A stretch of 64,000 nucleotides of DNA from Planktothricoides raciborskii GIHE-MW2. Its GTDB lineage: Bacteria; Cyanobacteriota; Cyanobacteriia; Cyanobacteriales; Laspinemataceae. The position numbers and the translations under genes were made by a program. The stretch is taken from the NCBI RefSeq assembly GCF_040564635.1, contig NZ_CP159837.1:6559001-6623000 (forward strand), read 5' to 3'. Numbering within the stretch: position 1 is the first letter of the stretch; each line of letters starts with the position of its first letter. The notes beneath the pieces were generated by a model. That model did no database searches and had not been told where the DNA came from. It saw nothing but the letters and a program-made list of their open reading frames with translations. Positions 39,208 through 47,180 of the stretch are shown piece by piece.

Positions 39208-39633
39208 AGAAACCGGGTTTCTTTTTCGCTTACCACAGTTATCTTTGGAAACCACCACAGAAACCCGGTTTCTTTTGCCCCAGCGACCAAACCCAGAAAC
39301 CGGGTTTCTTTTTCGCTTACCACAGTTATCTTTGGAAACCACCAGAGAAACCCGGTTTCTTTTGCCCCAGCGACCAAACCCAGAAACCGGGTTTCTTTTT
39401 CGCTTACCACAGTTATCTTGGGAAACCACCAGAGAAACCCGGTTTCTTTAACCCCAGCGACCAAACCCAGAAACCTCACCCAGAAACCGGGTTTCTTATT
39501 CGCAAAAAACAGATAACTTTGATACTCACAACAGAAACCCGGTTTCTCTACCCCCGCAAGAAACCCCAGAAACCGGGTTTCTTCTCTGCTTACCACAGTT
39601 ATCTTTATTTTCCACCAGAGAAACCCGGTTTCT
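39208..39633. repeat. Palindromic repeat cluster E with 87-bp tandem units
   Basis: About twelve copies of the AGAAACC-G-GGTTTCT palindrome. Units starting at 39208, 39295 and 39382 are near-exact 87-bp tandem copies. Each unit is one palindrome, TTTTCGCTTACCACAGTTAT, a second palindrome of opposite orientation, and TTTTGCCCCAGCGACCAAAC. The same TCGCTWAYCACAGTTATCTTTG spacer recurs at 45994-46148. It lies between the comM start and the 3' end of the next gene, supplying that gene's last codons. Confidence 0.92.
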
Positions 39634-41707
39634 TTTCCACCCAAAGGCGAAACAACTCCACCAGAATTCGCAAATTACCCGCTTTTTCCTCAACCACATC
39701 ATGCCGCTTTAACCCCTTAATTGCTTCTAATAACACCTCCTCATCAAGTCCCGTAATTTCCCGAACCATCTCCACAGGTAAACCGGATTTATACGGCGCT
39801 AAAATTTGTAAAATCTCTTGTTGTCCTGGGACATCTTGGGCTGCTTGCCCCCAAACCCCAGTAAAATAATAACGACCGCGTTGATAAAATTCCGGGTCAT
39901 TAATCACCGCTTCCACATCGTCAACGGTAAACACCGGGTCGCGTTTTTTGCCCGTTTCAAACATTTCTTGATTATAATGGCGAACTAACTGGAAACCCAC
40001 CAACTGCACCAAAAAAGGTTGACCACAAGTTAAATCATAGATAAAATCTAAAGCATTCGGTTGATAATCCAGGATAAAATCCTCATCGGGATTAGCCAAC
40101 AACTGCGCCGTTGAACCACGGGATAAAAAACTCACGGGGATGGGAATAATACTGGCAAAAAAGGGTTGAAAATAATCCTCGGTCATTTCCTCCAAAGTAT
40201 GCAACCCGGCAAAAGCAAAAGCAATTCTAGGACTCGCTTGCACCTGTGTCCGCAGCATTCCCATAAACCCTGGTTCGATTTTTCCCGCATTAATCAGGTC
40301 TTCGATTTTCTCAAATTCATCTAAAGCAATAATTAATCCCTTGCCCTCTCTTAAATCCCCTTTTTCCAGGGATTTTTGGGGGGATTCTTCTCTTAAGCCC
40401 CCTTTTTGAAGGGGGGTTTGGGGGGATTCTACCAACACTTTATCAACCTGTTGTAAAAATCTTCTAAAAGTCGGATAAGGTAACTTTAATAAATCCTCAT
40501 CTGCCGGGGGAGAAATATTTATAATCTCAGCAATTTCATCACAAATTGCCATCAATACTTCCCCCACTCCTTGCGGGGCATTGCCCACATTTAGCATATT
40601 CACATAAGCTAGTTTTACCCCATCCCCTAGGCAAGCATTGACATTTCTCAGAATCGAAGTTTTCCCCATGCGACGATGGCCAAACAATACCACAGACTGA
40701 AGCCTATTTGCTTCGATCCATAATTCTTCTAGCTGTTTGAGAATATCTTCTCGTCCCACAAATAAACTGCCCTCTACCGGGTTGCCAATTACATAGGGAC
40801 TTCTGACAGGTTCGGTGATGGTGACATTCCCCACTTCCCCGGCAAGCTGTAGCAAAGCATTTTGCCAAGTGTGAGCAATTTTAAGAATTAATTCTCTTTC
40901 GGCTTGAGGGATATTTTTCGGATTATCTCTAATCGTTTGCAGTTCTGCTTGGGCACGGTTTAATGCTAAAGAACGAGCCGAAGGAGAAGCACTTTGGTGA
41001 ATTGCCAGCACTTCAGAAACAACAACATGATATAAACGATGAATCGTTGCCCATGTGTCTAAACTAAGAGATTCTTTATCCGCCGGAATAAGACTTGCAT
41101 TTAATCTTTCTAATTCTTGTAAAAGAACATTTATATCAGTATCTTCTCCTTGAGAAAATGTGCTGAAAAATTTTCTGGAAAATCTCAAGCGTTCTATAGT
41201 CGATCTAAAGTTAGATTTTGTAATTTGTTCTCCTAAAACATGGGATAGTATTCTATATAAGTTCGATCCTGAATTTTTTATATGGTCGCGGCTATAATCA
41301 TTATTTATCGCAATTTCTTCGTATGTTTTTCCGTTCCAGGCACCGAATAAAATAATTCGCTGTAAATTATTAATATGTTTCCCTGTTTTTCTCAGCAAAA
41401 TATCATCTATGAATGCCAACATTTCTTCGCTATCCATTGGTTGAGACAATGTGCCTGATAACTCTCTGGGAACTGTGGATTGTAAATCGCTGATATCGGC
41501 AATAAATTCCCAATGATCAATGCCCAGCGCCTTGCAAATGTTGATAAATGTTTCTCGTTGAATAGGCCCTCCTTGAAAAAACCGTCTTAAACTTGCTTCT
41601 GAAATAAAAACCATGCTACTTAAATTGCTTAACGTCAAACCTTGCTCGCGTCTGGCTTGATTAACAATGGCTAGACCGGCTGGAGATACTCGAAGCGTAT
41701 TTCTCAT
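39605..41707 (-). CDS. HTH-AAA/STAND-type ATPase with repeat insertions (700 aa)
   Basis: Residues 1-65 are an XRE-like helix-turn-helix (LTLSNLSSMVFISEASLRRFFQG). Residues about 95-170 (ILFGAWNGKTYEEIAINNDYSRDHIKNSG... LGEQITKSNFRSTIERL) match the HTH domain found at the N-terminus of vWA-MoxR-associated proteins. The ATPase module has VGREDILKQLEELW, Walker A GHRRMGKTS and Walker B LIIALDEFEKIED. About 30 residues between strand VDKVLV and Walker B (SPQTPLQKGGL, SPQKSLEKGDL) are translated dispersed repeat, in frame. The C-terminus VEKKPGFSGGK comes from palindrome cluster E. It is probably a signalling or conflict ATPase; the target is unknown. Confidence 0.78.
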   Translation of the reverse strand: MRNTLRVSPAGLAIVNQARREQGLTLSNLSSMVFISEASLRRFFQGGPIQRETFINICKALGIDHWEFIADISDLQSTVPRELSGTLSQPMDSEEMLAFIDDILLRKTGKHINNLQRIILFGAWNGKTYEEIAINNDYSRDHIKNSGSNLYRILSHVLGEQITKSNFRSTIERLRFSRKFFSTFSQGEDTDINVLLQELERLNASLIPADKESLSLDTWATIHRLYHVVVSEVLAIHQSASPSARSLALNRAQAELQTIRDNPKNIPQAERELILKIAHTWQNALLQLAGEVGNVTITEPVRSPYVIGNPVEGSLFVGREDILKQLEELWIEANRLQSVVLFGHRRMGKTSILRNVNACLGDGVKLAYVNMLNVGNAPQGVGEVLMAICDEIAEIINISPPADEDLLKLPYPTFRRFLQQVDKVLVESPQTPLQKGGLREESPQKSLEKGDLREGKGLIIALDEFEKIEDLINAGKIEPGFMGMLRTQVQASPRIAFAFAGLHTLEEMTEDYFQPFFASIIPIPVSFLSRGSTAQLLANPDEDFILDYQPNALDFIYDLTCGQPFLVQLVGFQLVRHYNQEMFETGKKRDPVFTVDDVEAVINDPEFYQRGRYYFTGVWGQAAQDVPGQQEILQILAPYKSGLPVEMVREITGLDEEVLLEAIKGLKRHDVVEEKAGNLRILVELFRLWVEKKPGFSGGK

Positions 41708-41767
41708 CTAAAATCACCACAATTAAGTAAACTAGCATTTATTTTAACAACAATTAGATAGCCATTC

Positions 41768-41934
41768 GGTAGGGTGCGTGTTTGCTGGGGATAAGTTTTG
41801 GTCGATCGCAGATTAATTGAAAATCCAGCCGTAACGCACCGATGAGCAATTATTAATCTGGAAATCCGGTGCGTTACTTGCGCCCACCTTGGGTTGTGTC
41901 GTGAGGCAGAGGGCGCAAGCATTGCGCCCCTACA
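41768..41934. repeat. Dispersed GTAGGGTGCGT / AACGCACC repeats
   Basis: GTAGGGTGCGTGTTTGC, GTAACGCACCGATG and GGTGCGTTACTTGCGCCC lie in the gap between two ATPase genes. The same words recur at 44593-44705 and 46893-46985, so this is a dispersed repeat family. Confidence 0.65.
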
Positions 41935-43242
41935 TTAATGACCGTTATTTTTTGCCAAATAATCGGCATAAGTTTCATAACATCGCTGCATGAGTTGCTG
42001 AGGATGACCCCCAGTTTCAGCAATAATTTTAGATATTTCCTCTTCGCTAAAAGATACCGGGGTTGGGGCTAGACGCTGGGCAATAAAAGCCCGCGCTGTG
42101 GTTTCATCCCAGGGTTCTAGTTTGACTGGAATAAAAAGATTTTCAAAGGGCGAAAGCTTCCCTTGATCTTGATAGAGTTGATCTAAAGATTGACTAGAAC
42201 CGAATACTAGACGCAAGGGGGCATTCATCCCTTCAGCTAAACCGCGTAGTTCCCCCGCGATTTTACCTTCGATAAATCCGTCCTCAGTCAATTTCTCTAC
42301 TTTATCCATCACCAATAGCAGTTTTTTATTCTTCAATTCACGCTTTAGCCCAATTCCTCGATTTTCAGTAATTTCCAGGCGATCGCACAAATCCATGTAA
42401 AATTCATCCTCATTTTCCAACGATTGCAAATCCAAATATATCCCCTCACGAGGTTGCAGTAGTTGGCTTTTGGCTTCTCGGCAAATAGCCTGCAATACAG
42501 AAGATTTGCCAATACCTTTTTCTCCAACTACTGACACATGACTGCCACTATTTAGCAGTTCAAAAATATCTCTAATTTCTTTTTCTCGATTAAAGAATAA
42601 CTTTGGGTCATCTACTCTCCCGGTAAGAGGGATAAACGGGTTACGGGGGTGGGGTGGAGAGTCGGTTTTATTATCTGTTTTTGTGACATTAGGGGCAGAA
42701 TCCCCCCCCGCCCCCCTTGAAAAGGGGGGAGTAGAGTTGGCTTCTGTGACATTAAAGGCAGGATCCCCCCCCGCCCCCCTTAAAAAGGGGGGAGTAGAGT
42801 TAGCTTCTGTGACATTAGAGGCTAGATCCCCCCCAGCCCCCCTTGAAAAGGGGGGAGTAGAGTTGGCTTCTGTGACATTAGGGGCTAGATTACCCCCAGC
42901 CCCCCTTTTTAAGGGGGGAATAGAGTCTACTTCTGTGACATTATGGGCAGGATCCGCCCCCGCCCCCCTGAAAAAGGGGGGAGTAGTGAGGAGCATTTCC
43001 GGTTTATGTTGGGCAAAGAGCTTAAATAAGTCACTACGACGCGATCGCCGGTCTTTGGGAAAGTCACTATTAAGGTCAAGAACCCGGTAAATCCTTTCTA
43101 TATGCTTTCTGACTGTAGGGGGTTGGATGCCCATGTTCTCGGCAATTTCCTCATCGGGTATCCCTTGCAACACCTGAGTCAGTACCTCGTGCAGCTTCGG
43201 GGTGAGTTGGGCGTATTTTTCCTCAAACTCTTGTGTATCCAT
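41935..43242 (-). CDS. LuxR-type HTH plus AAA ATPase with a 63-bp in-frame tandem array (435 aa)
   Basis: I start at ATG 43242 (MDTQEFEEKYAQLTPKLHEVL). Residues about 10-60 form a LuxR-like HTH (LTQVLQGIPDEEIAENMGIQPPTVRKHIERIYRVL). About residues 85-195 are five or six copies of a 21-residue unit, STPPFSRGAGGDLASNVTEAN-like, encoded by 63-bp tandem repeats. The ATPase domain follows: NREKEIRDIFELL, Walker A GEKGIGKSS, Walker B-like KKLLLVMDKVEKL. A WHTH-type end (TGGHPQQLMQRCYETY) closes it. It appears to be a STAND-type regulator. It diverges from the gene at 43502 across a TGTCACA-rich region. Confidence 0.78.
   Translation of the reverse strand: MDTQEFEEKYAQLTPKLHEVLTQVLQGIPDEEIAENMGIQPPTVRKHIERIYRVLDLNSDFPKDRRSRRSDLFKLFAQHKPEMLLTTPPFFRGAGADPAHNVTEVDSIPPLKRGAGGNLAPNVTEANSTPPFSRGAGGDLASNVTEANSTPPFLRGAGGDPAFNVTEANSTPPFSRGAGGDSAPNVTKTDNKTDSPPHPRNPFIPLTGRVDDPKLFFNREKEIRDIFELLNSGSHVSVVGEKGIGKSSVLQAICREAKSQLLQPREGIYLDLQSLENEDEFYMDLCDRLEITENRGIGLKRELKNKKLLLVMDKVEKLTEDGFIEGKIAGELRGLAEGMNAPLRLVFGSSQSLDQLYQDQGKLSPFENLFIPVKLEPWDETTARAFIAQRLAPTPVSFSEEEISKIIAETGGHPQQLMQRCYETYADYLAKNNGH
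42679..43000. repeat. 63-bp tandem repeat array inside the HTH-AAA gene
   Basis: The word TTCTGTGACATTA begins at 42742, 42805, 42868 and 42931, with a one-base variant at 42679, exactly 63 bases apart. Each unit also holds a CCCCCCTT...AAGGGGGG palindrome. The array is in frame and keeps the protein open. Confidence 0.9.
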
Positions 43243-43395
43243 AGATTTTGGTCTTTTATATGCGTTGATGTGAAATGAGGGGTGCTTTGTTCCTCTTCTA
43301 TTGTACCCCCTGGACACGGACAACCTAAGTTTTCCCCGATGTAATATTTTTTAACAAAGCCGAAAAGCCTATATAGCAAAGAGTTTTTCTGCTTT

Positions 43396-43477
43396 TGTCA
43401 CAAGGATTAGAAATTTTTTGCTGACTAGGGGTTGTCACTTACGCTTAATGTGACATAAAGTAGTAATGTCACAGAAT
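43396..43477. promoter_or_regulatory. Divergent promoter region with repeated TGTCACA sites
   Basis: TGTCACA occurs at 43396 and 43467, TGTCAC at 43433, and its complement TGTGACA at 43449. The inner pair form an inverted repeat spaced by 10 bases. TAATGTCACAGAA (43464-43476) is the exact complement of the 13-mer repeated in the neighbouring HTH-AAA gene. They would suit operator sites for the HTH protein, whose gene faces away from the gene at 43502. Function is inferred from layout. Confidence 0.45.
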
Positions 43478-43501
43478 GAGACAAAAACCAGGAGTTAACC
43501 C

Positions 43502-43882
43502 ATGCAGCTATTTAACCCCTCGATCGAATACGGCCTCGACTTGGCCGCCGTGCGCCAAAGCTATCCGAAATTAATTGAACGCCCTTTTTGCTTTAGTGCC
43601 TATATGCCTGCGGATTATAACCCAGAAATTGAAGCGTTGAGCCACCAGCTAACCTTTCTGTTTGGTGGCACCAGTCGTTCCCTCATTCAAGGAACTTGGG
43701 GACAACCCATTGAATCAGAAGCCATTTCTAAAATCAATTGTTTCACCGATCGCCTCACCCTCGAAAAAAACCTTTCCGCAGCGATCGCTCACAGTTGCCA
43801 TACGGCGAAGCTTTGCCGCCAAAAGTCGGTAGCGATGGAGATTTCTAGAAACAGCATTATGTGGGAATTTCCCTTGGTTTAA
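43502..43882 (+). CDS. Hypothetical protein (126 aa), first gene of divergent locus
   Basis: The ATG is preceded by CAGGAG 8 bases upstream. The sequence MQLFNPSIEYGLDLAAVRQS, with PFCFSAYMPADYNPEIEALSHQLTFLFGGT, matches no family I recognise. The C-terminal third includes a stretch (HTAKLCRQKSV) that may come from a dispersed repeat. It could be an effector or sensor linked to the neighbouring HTH-AAA regulator. Confidence 0.5.
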   Translation: MQLFNPSIEYGLDLAAVRQSYPKLIERPFCFSAYMPADYNPEIEALSHQLTFLFGGTSRSLIQGTWGQPIESEAISKINCFTDRLTLEKNLSAAIAHSCHTAKLCRQKSVAMEISRNSIMWEFPLV

Positions 43883-43898
43883 TCAGCGGTTAGTTTGG

Positions 43899-43924
43899 CG
43901 GACACGGCCATGCCGTGTCCCTAC
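43899..43924. repeat. GGACACGGCCATGCCGTGTCC palindrome
   Basis: A perfect palindrome (GGACACGG-CCATG-CCGTGTCC) lies between the hypothetical gene and the lipoprotein gene. Related copies are at 45918-45942 (GGACACAGTGCAATGCTGTG) and 46211-46235, so it is a dispersed family. Confidence 0.7.
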
Positions 43925-43957
43925 GGTGCGATGAATTTTTACTACAGGAGAAAACTG

Positions 43958-44590
43958 ATGCATAAATATCATAAATTGCTTCAAAATTCGGTTAAATTAA
44001 TCGCTTTTTTTCTGATTTCATTCGCGATCGCTGCTTGTGACTCGGAAAAGTCGCAAGTCTATCTGGGAATTCAGGCCAATACTAAAGCAACAGCCGAATT
44101 AACCGAGGATTTATTGCATTCAATCGGCAAGCGAACCAAGGGCAACCTAATGAGTATCGACATCTTAAAAGGTGAGTCGGCGCAAACGATTTATTCTAAC
44201 TCTATTTCTAAGCAAACTTTGCAGGAATTGCGCGAAAAGATCGATCCAAATCCCAATACCCCGAAAATGGATATTATCCCATCGAGCGATCGGGCTTTAG
44301 TTGCCGGTTTGCAAAGATTCAAAGATTTAGCCCGCGCTAATCCTAATCAGGAATTTCACGCCTATATTCTCACTCCAGGAACAACCGATGAAACCACCTT
44401 AGAACAGATAAAAACGATCTGTCAAGAATTAGCCTCACAAACCCAGGGCGATCGATTTCATATTTACCTGCTTGGACTCACAGAAGAGAATCGCCTCAAA
44501 ACCGTTTCTGCCCTCCATCCGATTCGGGCAAATGCCTATTCTGCTGGTCAATCTTTCTCGGAAATGCAAAAACTGATTCGCCAGTTTTAG
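43958..44590 (+). CDS. Probable lipoprotein (210 aa)
   Basis: I start at ATG 43958, with AGGAG 7 bases upstream; the frame from 43895 begins inside a palindrome. The N-terminal hydrophobic stretch ends in a lipobox-like SFAIAAC (Cys27), so it is likely lipid-anchored. The rest has alternating strands and helices (QVYLGIQANTKATAELTEDLL, EFHAYILTPGTTDE, RFHIYLLGLTEEN) that suggest a Rossmann-like or vWA-like fold, without a clear metal-site motif. Function unknown. It precedes the membrane protein gene by 154 bases holding a dispersed repeat. Confidence 0.65.
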   Translation: MHKYHKLLQNSVKLIAFFLISFAIAACDSEKSQVYLGIQANTKATAELTEDLLHSIGKRTKGNLMSIDILKGESAQTIYSNSISKQTLQELREKIDPNPNTPKMDIIPSSDRALVAGLQRFKDLARANPNQEFHAYILTPGTTDETTLEQIKTICQELASQTQGDRFHIYLLGLTEENRLKTVSALHPIRANAYSAGQSFSEMQKLIRQF

Positions 44591-44592
44591 CG

Positions 44593-44705
44593 GGTAGGGT
44601 GCGTTAACCGAAAAAAATTTTTCAGAAACAATCGAAATTTATGTTTCCGGCATAACGCACCAAAGACATAAAAACGGTGCGTTAGACGCTGAGTAACGCA
44701 CCCTA
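44593..44705. repeat. Dispersed GTAGGGTGCGTTA / AACGCACC pair
   Basis: GGTAGGGTGCGTTAACCG at the left, then AACGCACCAAAG, GGTGCGTTAGACGC and AACGCACCCTAAC. These inverted copies flank AT-rich spacer, separating the lipoprotein and membrane-protein genes. Confidence 0.7.
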
Positions 44706-44744
44706 ACAATTTCTAATGTTACTTAATCATAAGGAATAAAAATT

Positions 44745-45839
44745 ATGTGGCTTTGGTTTAGCTGGATTGTTTCAATGTTCGATTCTCTTTTTGGCAACTA
44801 TCCTTGTATTCCCGATCGCTGGGGAGAACAGGATCAGCTTGATGACGAATCCGTCAAATATATTCAATGGTTCAAAGAGTTATTGCTGAAACTAGCGCCC
44901 CAACTCCTTGACCAGTTAAATCGCTCGGTCATTCCTGCGGCGATCGAAGCCAAAAAAATCGCCAATAAACTCGAATCTCTACAACAGCAAAAAACTGAAA
45001 TTCTTCCAGAAATTGCCGATGCCAAAAAGCGCGTCAAGCGAAATTGGCAAAAAATGCCAAAACTTGAGGAAAAATCTTGGTTACATATTGTATTTCCCAT
45101 TGGCTTGTCTCTCATGCTAGTTCTGGGAATTTCAGAAATTCTCGGCATTGATATTCAAAGTTTGACTCCCGATCAATATCCTTTATTTATCTTAGGCTTA
45201 GGGGGAGCAATTTTCATCAACATTGCCGAAAGTGAATCCATCACTCTCCATGTGCAATATATCCATGCCAGCAAAAAAGGTGCCGCCAAAATTACCTTTT
45301 GGCAACTAATGAAAGAAGGTCATCCTGCTTTTTATTTAGCCCTAGTGATTATCATACTCGAAATTGCCTTTGCGACTCCTGGACTGCTGAACCTTTTGCC
45401 TCCAAGTCTCAGCGAAAAATTGCTTTGGCAACTGGTTGTTATGTTGGGTGCAGGTTTAGCCGCTTTAGTGAATGTCACTCTCGCTTGGGGCGCAGCGTTA
45501 CCCAAACTAGAAAACAAAGAAGAAAAGCTGAAAATTGTGGAGGAAATTGAAGAGAAAAATCATCAAATTAATCGCCAAGTCCTAGTGCTTCACAATCTGG
45601 AAGAACAAATTCAGGAAACAAAACAGATCCTTTCAGATAGAACAGCGCGGGCAATTAGAGAACATCGCCGCTGGGAATTGTCTGTCAAACACTGTATGCG
45701 CTGTTATCGTCAAGCAGTTAAAAAGTTCTATGAACAATATCGGGAAATACAATTAGAAAATGCTAATATTTATGCTTATGACAAAAGCAATATTGAGCAA
45801 GGAAATGGACATAAAACACCCTTGAATAAGGAGCGATAA
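44745..45839 (+). CDS. Four-helix membrane protein with flanking coiled coils (364 aa)
   Basis: The start has AAGGAATAAAAATTATG. The order is a short N-terminal hydrophobic segment (WLWFSWIVSMFDSLFG), a helical soluble part (residues 30-105, coiled coil), four hydrophobic helices between about residues 110 and 250 (IVFPIGLSLMLVLGISEI, YPLFILGLGGAIFINIA, FYLALVIIILEIAFATPG, LVVMLGAGLAALVNVTLA), then a long coiled coil (residues 255-340). No family is recognised. With the lipoprotein upstream it could form an envelope complex. Confidence 0.6.
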   Translation: MWLWFSWIVSMFDSLFGNYPCIPDRWGEQDQLDDESVKYIQWFKELLLKLAPQLLDQLNRSVIPAAIEAKKIANKLESLQQQKTEILPEIADAKKRVKRNWQKMPKLEEKSWLHIVFPIGLSLMLVLGISEILGIDIQSLTPDQYPLFILGLGGAIFINIAESESITLHVQYIHASKKGAAKITFWQLMKEGHPAFYLALVIIILEIAFATPGLLNLLPPSLSEKLLWQLVVMLGAGLAALVNVTLAWGAALPKLENKEEKLKIVEEIEEKNHQINRQVLVLHNLEEQIQETKQILSDRTARAIREHRRWELSVKHCMRCYRQAVKKFYEQYREIQLENANIYAYDKSNIEQGNGHKTPLNKER

Positions 45840-46344
45840 AAAATTACCTTTGTTCAATATATGCTAGAGACAACGCATTGCCGGTAATTATGGGTTTTGC
45901 TGGAAAAAACGGTGGTTTAGGACACAGTGCAATGCTGTGTCCATACGAGAAATATTTGCCGGTCATAAAATAGATGAGCAATTCTCAAACCCCAGAAACC
46001 GGGTTTCTTTTCCGCTAATCACAGTTATCTTTGTTTCTCACAACAGAAACCCGGTTTCTTTTGTGAGAAACCCCCAAACTCCAGAAACCGGGTTTCTTTT
46101 CCGCTAATCACAGTTATCTTTGTTCCCCACAACAGAAACCCGGTTTCTTTCACCCCAAAATACAGATCAAAAAAAGGCGATCGCGCCTTATATCCTTAAC
46201 CTCAAACCTAGGGACACGGCACAGCACTGTGTCTTTTTTTTACGGCCATTTATTATTAAATAAGATGATATATTTGCAATAAAATTAATTGATTATTTTG
46301 ATAATTTATGGTTTAATAATATTAAATCAATATGCCATAAACTT
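45840..46344. repeat. Repeat-rich intergenic region including palindrome cluster F
   Basis: GGACACAGTGCAATGCTGTG palindrome at 45918-45942. At 45994-46148 there are two near-identical composite units. Each is AGAAACCGGGTTTCT, TTTCCGCTAATCACAGTTAT, and AGAAACCCGGTTTCT, the same composite architecture as cluster E. A further GGACACGG...GTGTC element is at 46211-46235. The final 100 bases are AT-rich. Confidence 0.8.
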
Positions 46345-46872
46345 ATGACGAAAAAAGCCGATATTGGCAGTAAACGGTTAATTAGCCTAGAACCGGAAAA
46401 ATGGGTAAAGTGGCTAACTTCCTTTACTGATGTACAAGTCCGAGAAATTGTGAACTCGGAATTCCAATGGATTAGCCGAGAAAGTGATGTATTAATCCGC
46501 GCTTATACCCCCGAATATGGGGAATTCTTGCTAATCAATGAGTTACAATTATATTACACCGGAAAATTGCCGCGCCGCATCCGAGCTTATGCTGGGTTGG
46601 CGGAATAAAAGTATCAGCTACCTGTCTATCCGGTACTGGTGAATATTCTTCAAAGTAGTTATGCCAATATTCCCCAGAGTTACTTTTCGGAATTTGCCGG
46701 ATTACAAGCGCGTCAAGATTATCGAGTAATTAATCTGTGGGAGGTGAATGCGGAGATAGTTTTTGAGCGATCGCTGACCGCACTTTTACCCTTTGTCCCG
46801 GTATTAAAAGGAGGTGGGGAAGAATATACAGTAGTAGGGTGGGCATTGCCCACCCTACATTTACTCCTATAA
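46345..46872 (+). pseudogene. Rpn-type PD-(D/E)xK nuclease/transposase-like gene, broken
   Basis: The frame MTKKADIGSKRLISLEPEKW... runs to a TAA at 46606-46608. It continues in the same frame (KYQLPVYPVLVNILQSSYAN ... DYRVINLWEVNAEIVFERS) with the layout of cyanobacterial Rpn/PD-(D/E)xK proteins (DVLIRAYTPEYGEFLLINELQL; LPVYPVLVNI; DYRVINLWE). One nonsense codon therefore splits it. The tail GGGEEYTVVGWALPTLHLLL comes from the palindrome GTAGGGTGGGCATTGCCC at 46834, which appears to have replaced the true 3' end. Such proteins are implicated in DNA cleavage and recombination in other bacteria. Confidence 0.75.
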
Positions 46873-47180
46873 AAGTGCTTTCGGTAGCCTTCGGTAGGGT
46901 GCGTTAGCGACAGCGTAACGCACCGAATATAATAATAGCAAAAAGCCAAAATTAATTTACGATCGTCTATTGGTGCGTTACGGCTGGATTTGCAACTAAT
47001 CTGTAAAATTCCCAAAATTATTGCCAGTAGGGTGGGCATTGCCCACCAAATCAGAGTTGTTGACCAGATTGGCTTTGTGGGCGATGCCCACCCTACTCAC
47101 TCCACCAGTTGTAGCATTGCCCACCATAACCCAATAATATATTGTCACCGTCATTTGGTGGGCGATACCCACCCTACTCG
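46834..47180. repeat. REP-like palindromes GTAGGGTGGGC-ATT-GCCCACC, cluster 1
   Basis: Copies at 46834-46858 (perfect, both GTAGGG and CCCTAC arms), 47027-47048, 47077-47096 and 47157-47177, alternating in arm completeness. The unrelated GTAGGGTGCGTTA/AACGCACC family also occurs here (46893-46985). No gene is visible between 46873 and 47173. Confidence 0.88.

Noticed and set aside
39208-39633. CRISPR-like array
   Set aside because: The 87-bp units are near-identical throughout, with no unique spacers between fixed repeats, and no cas genes are nearby.
39168-39869. 233-codon frame (+) rich in KPGF and YHSYL
   Set aside because: Translation of the 87-bp repeat array, then antisense of the ATPase gene.
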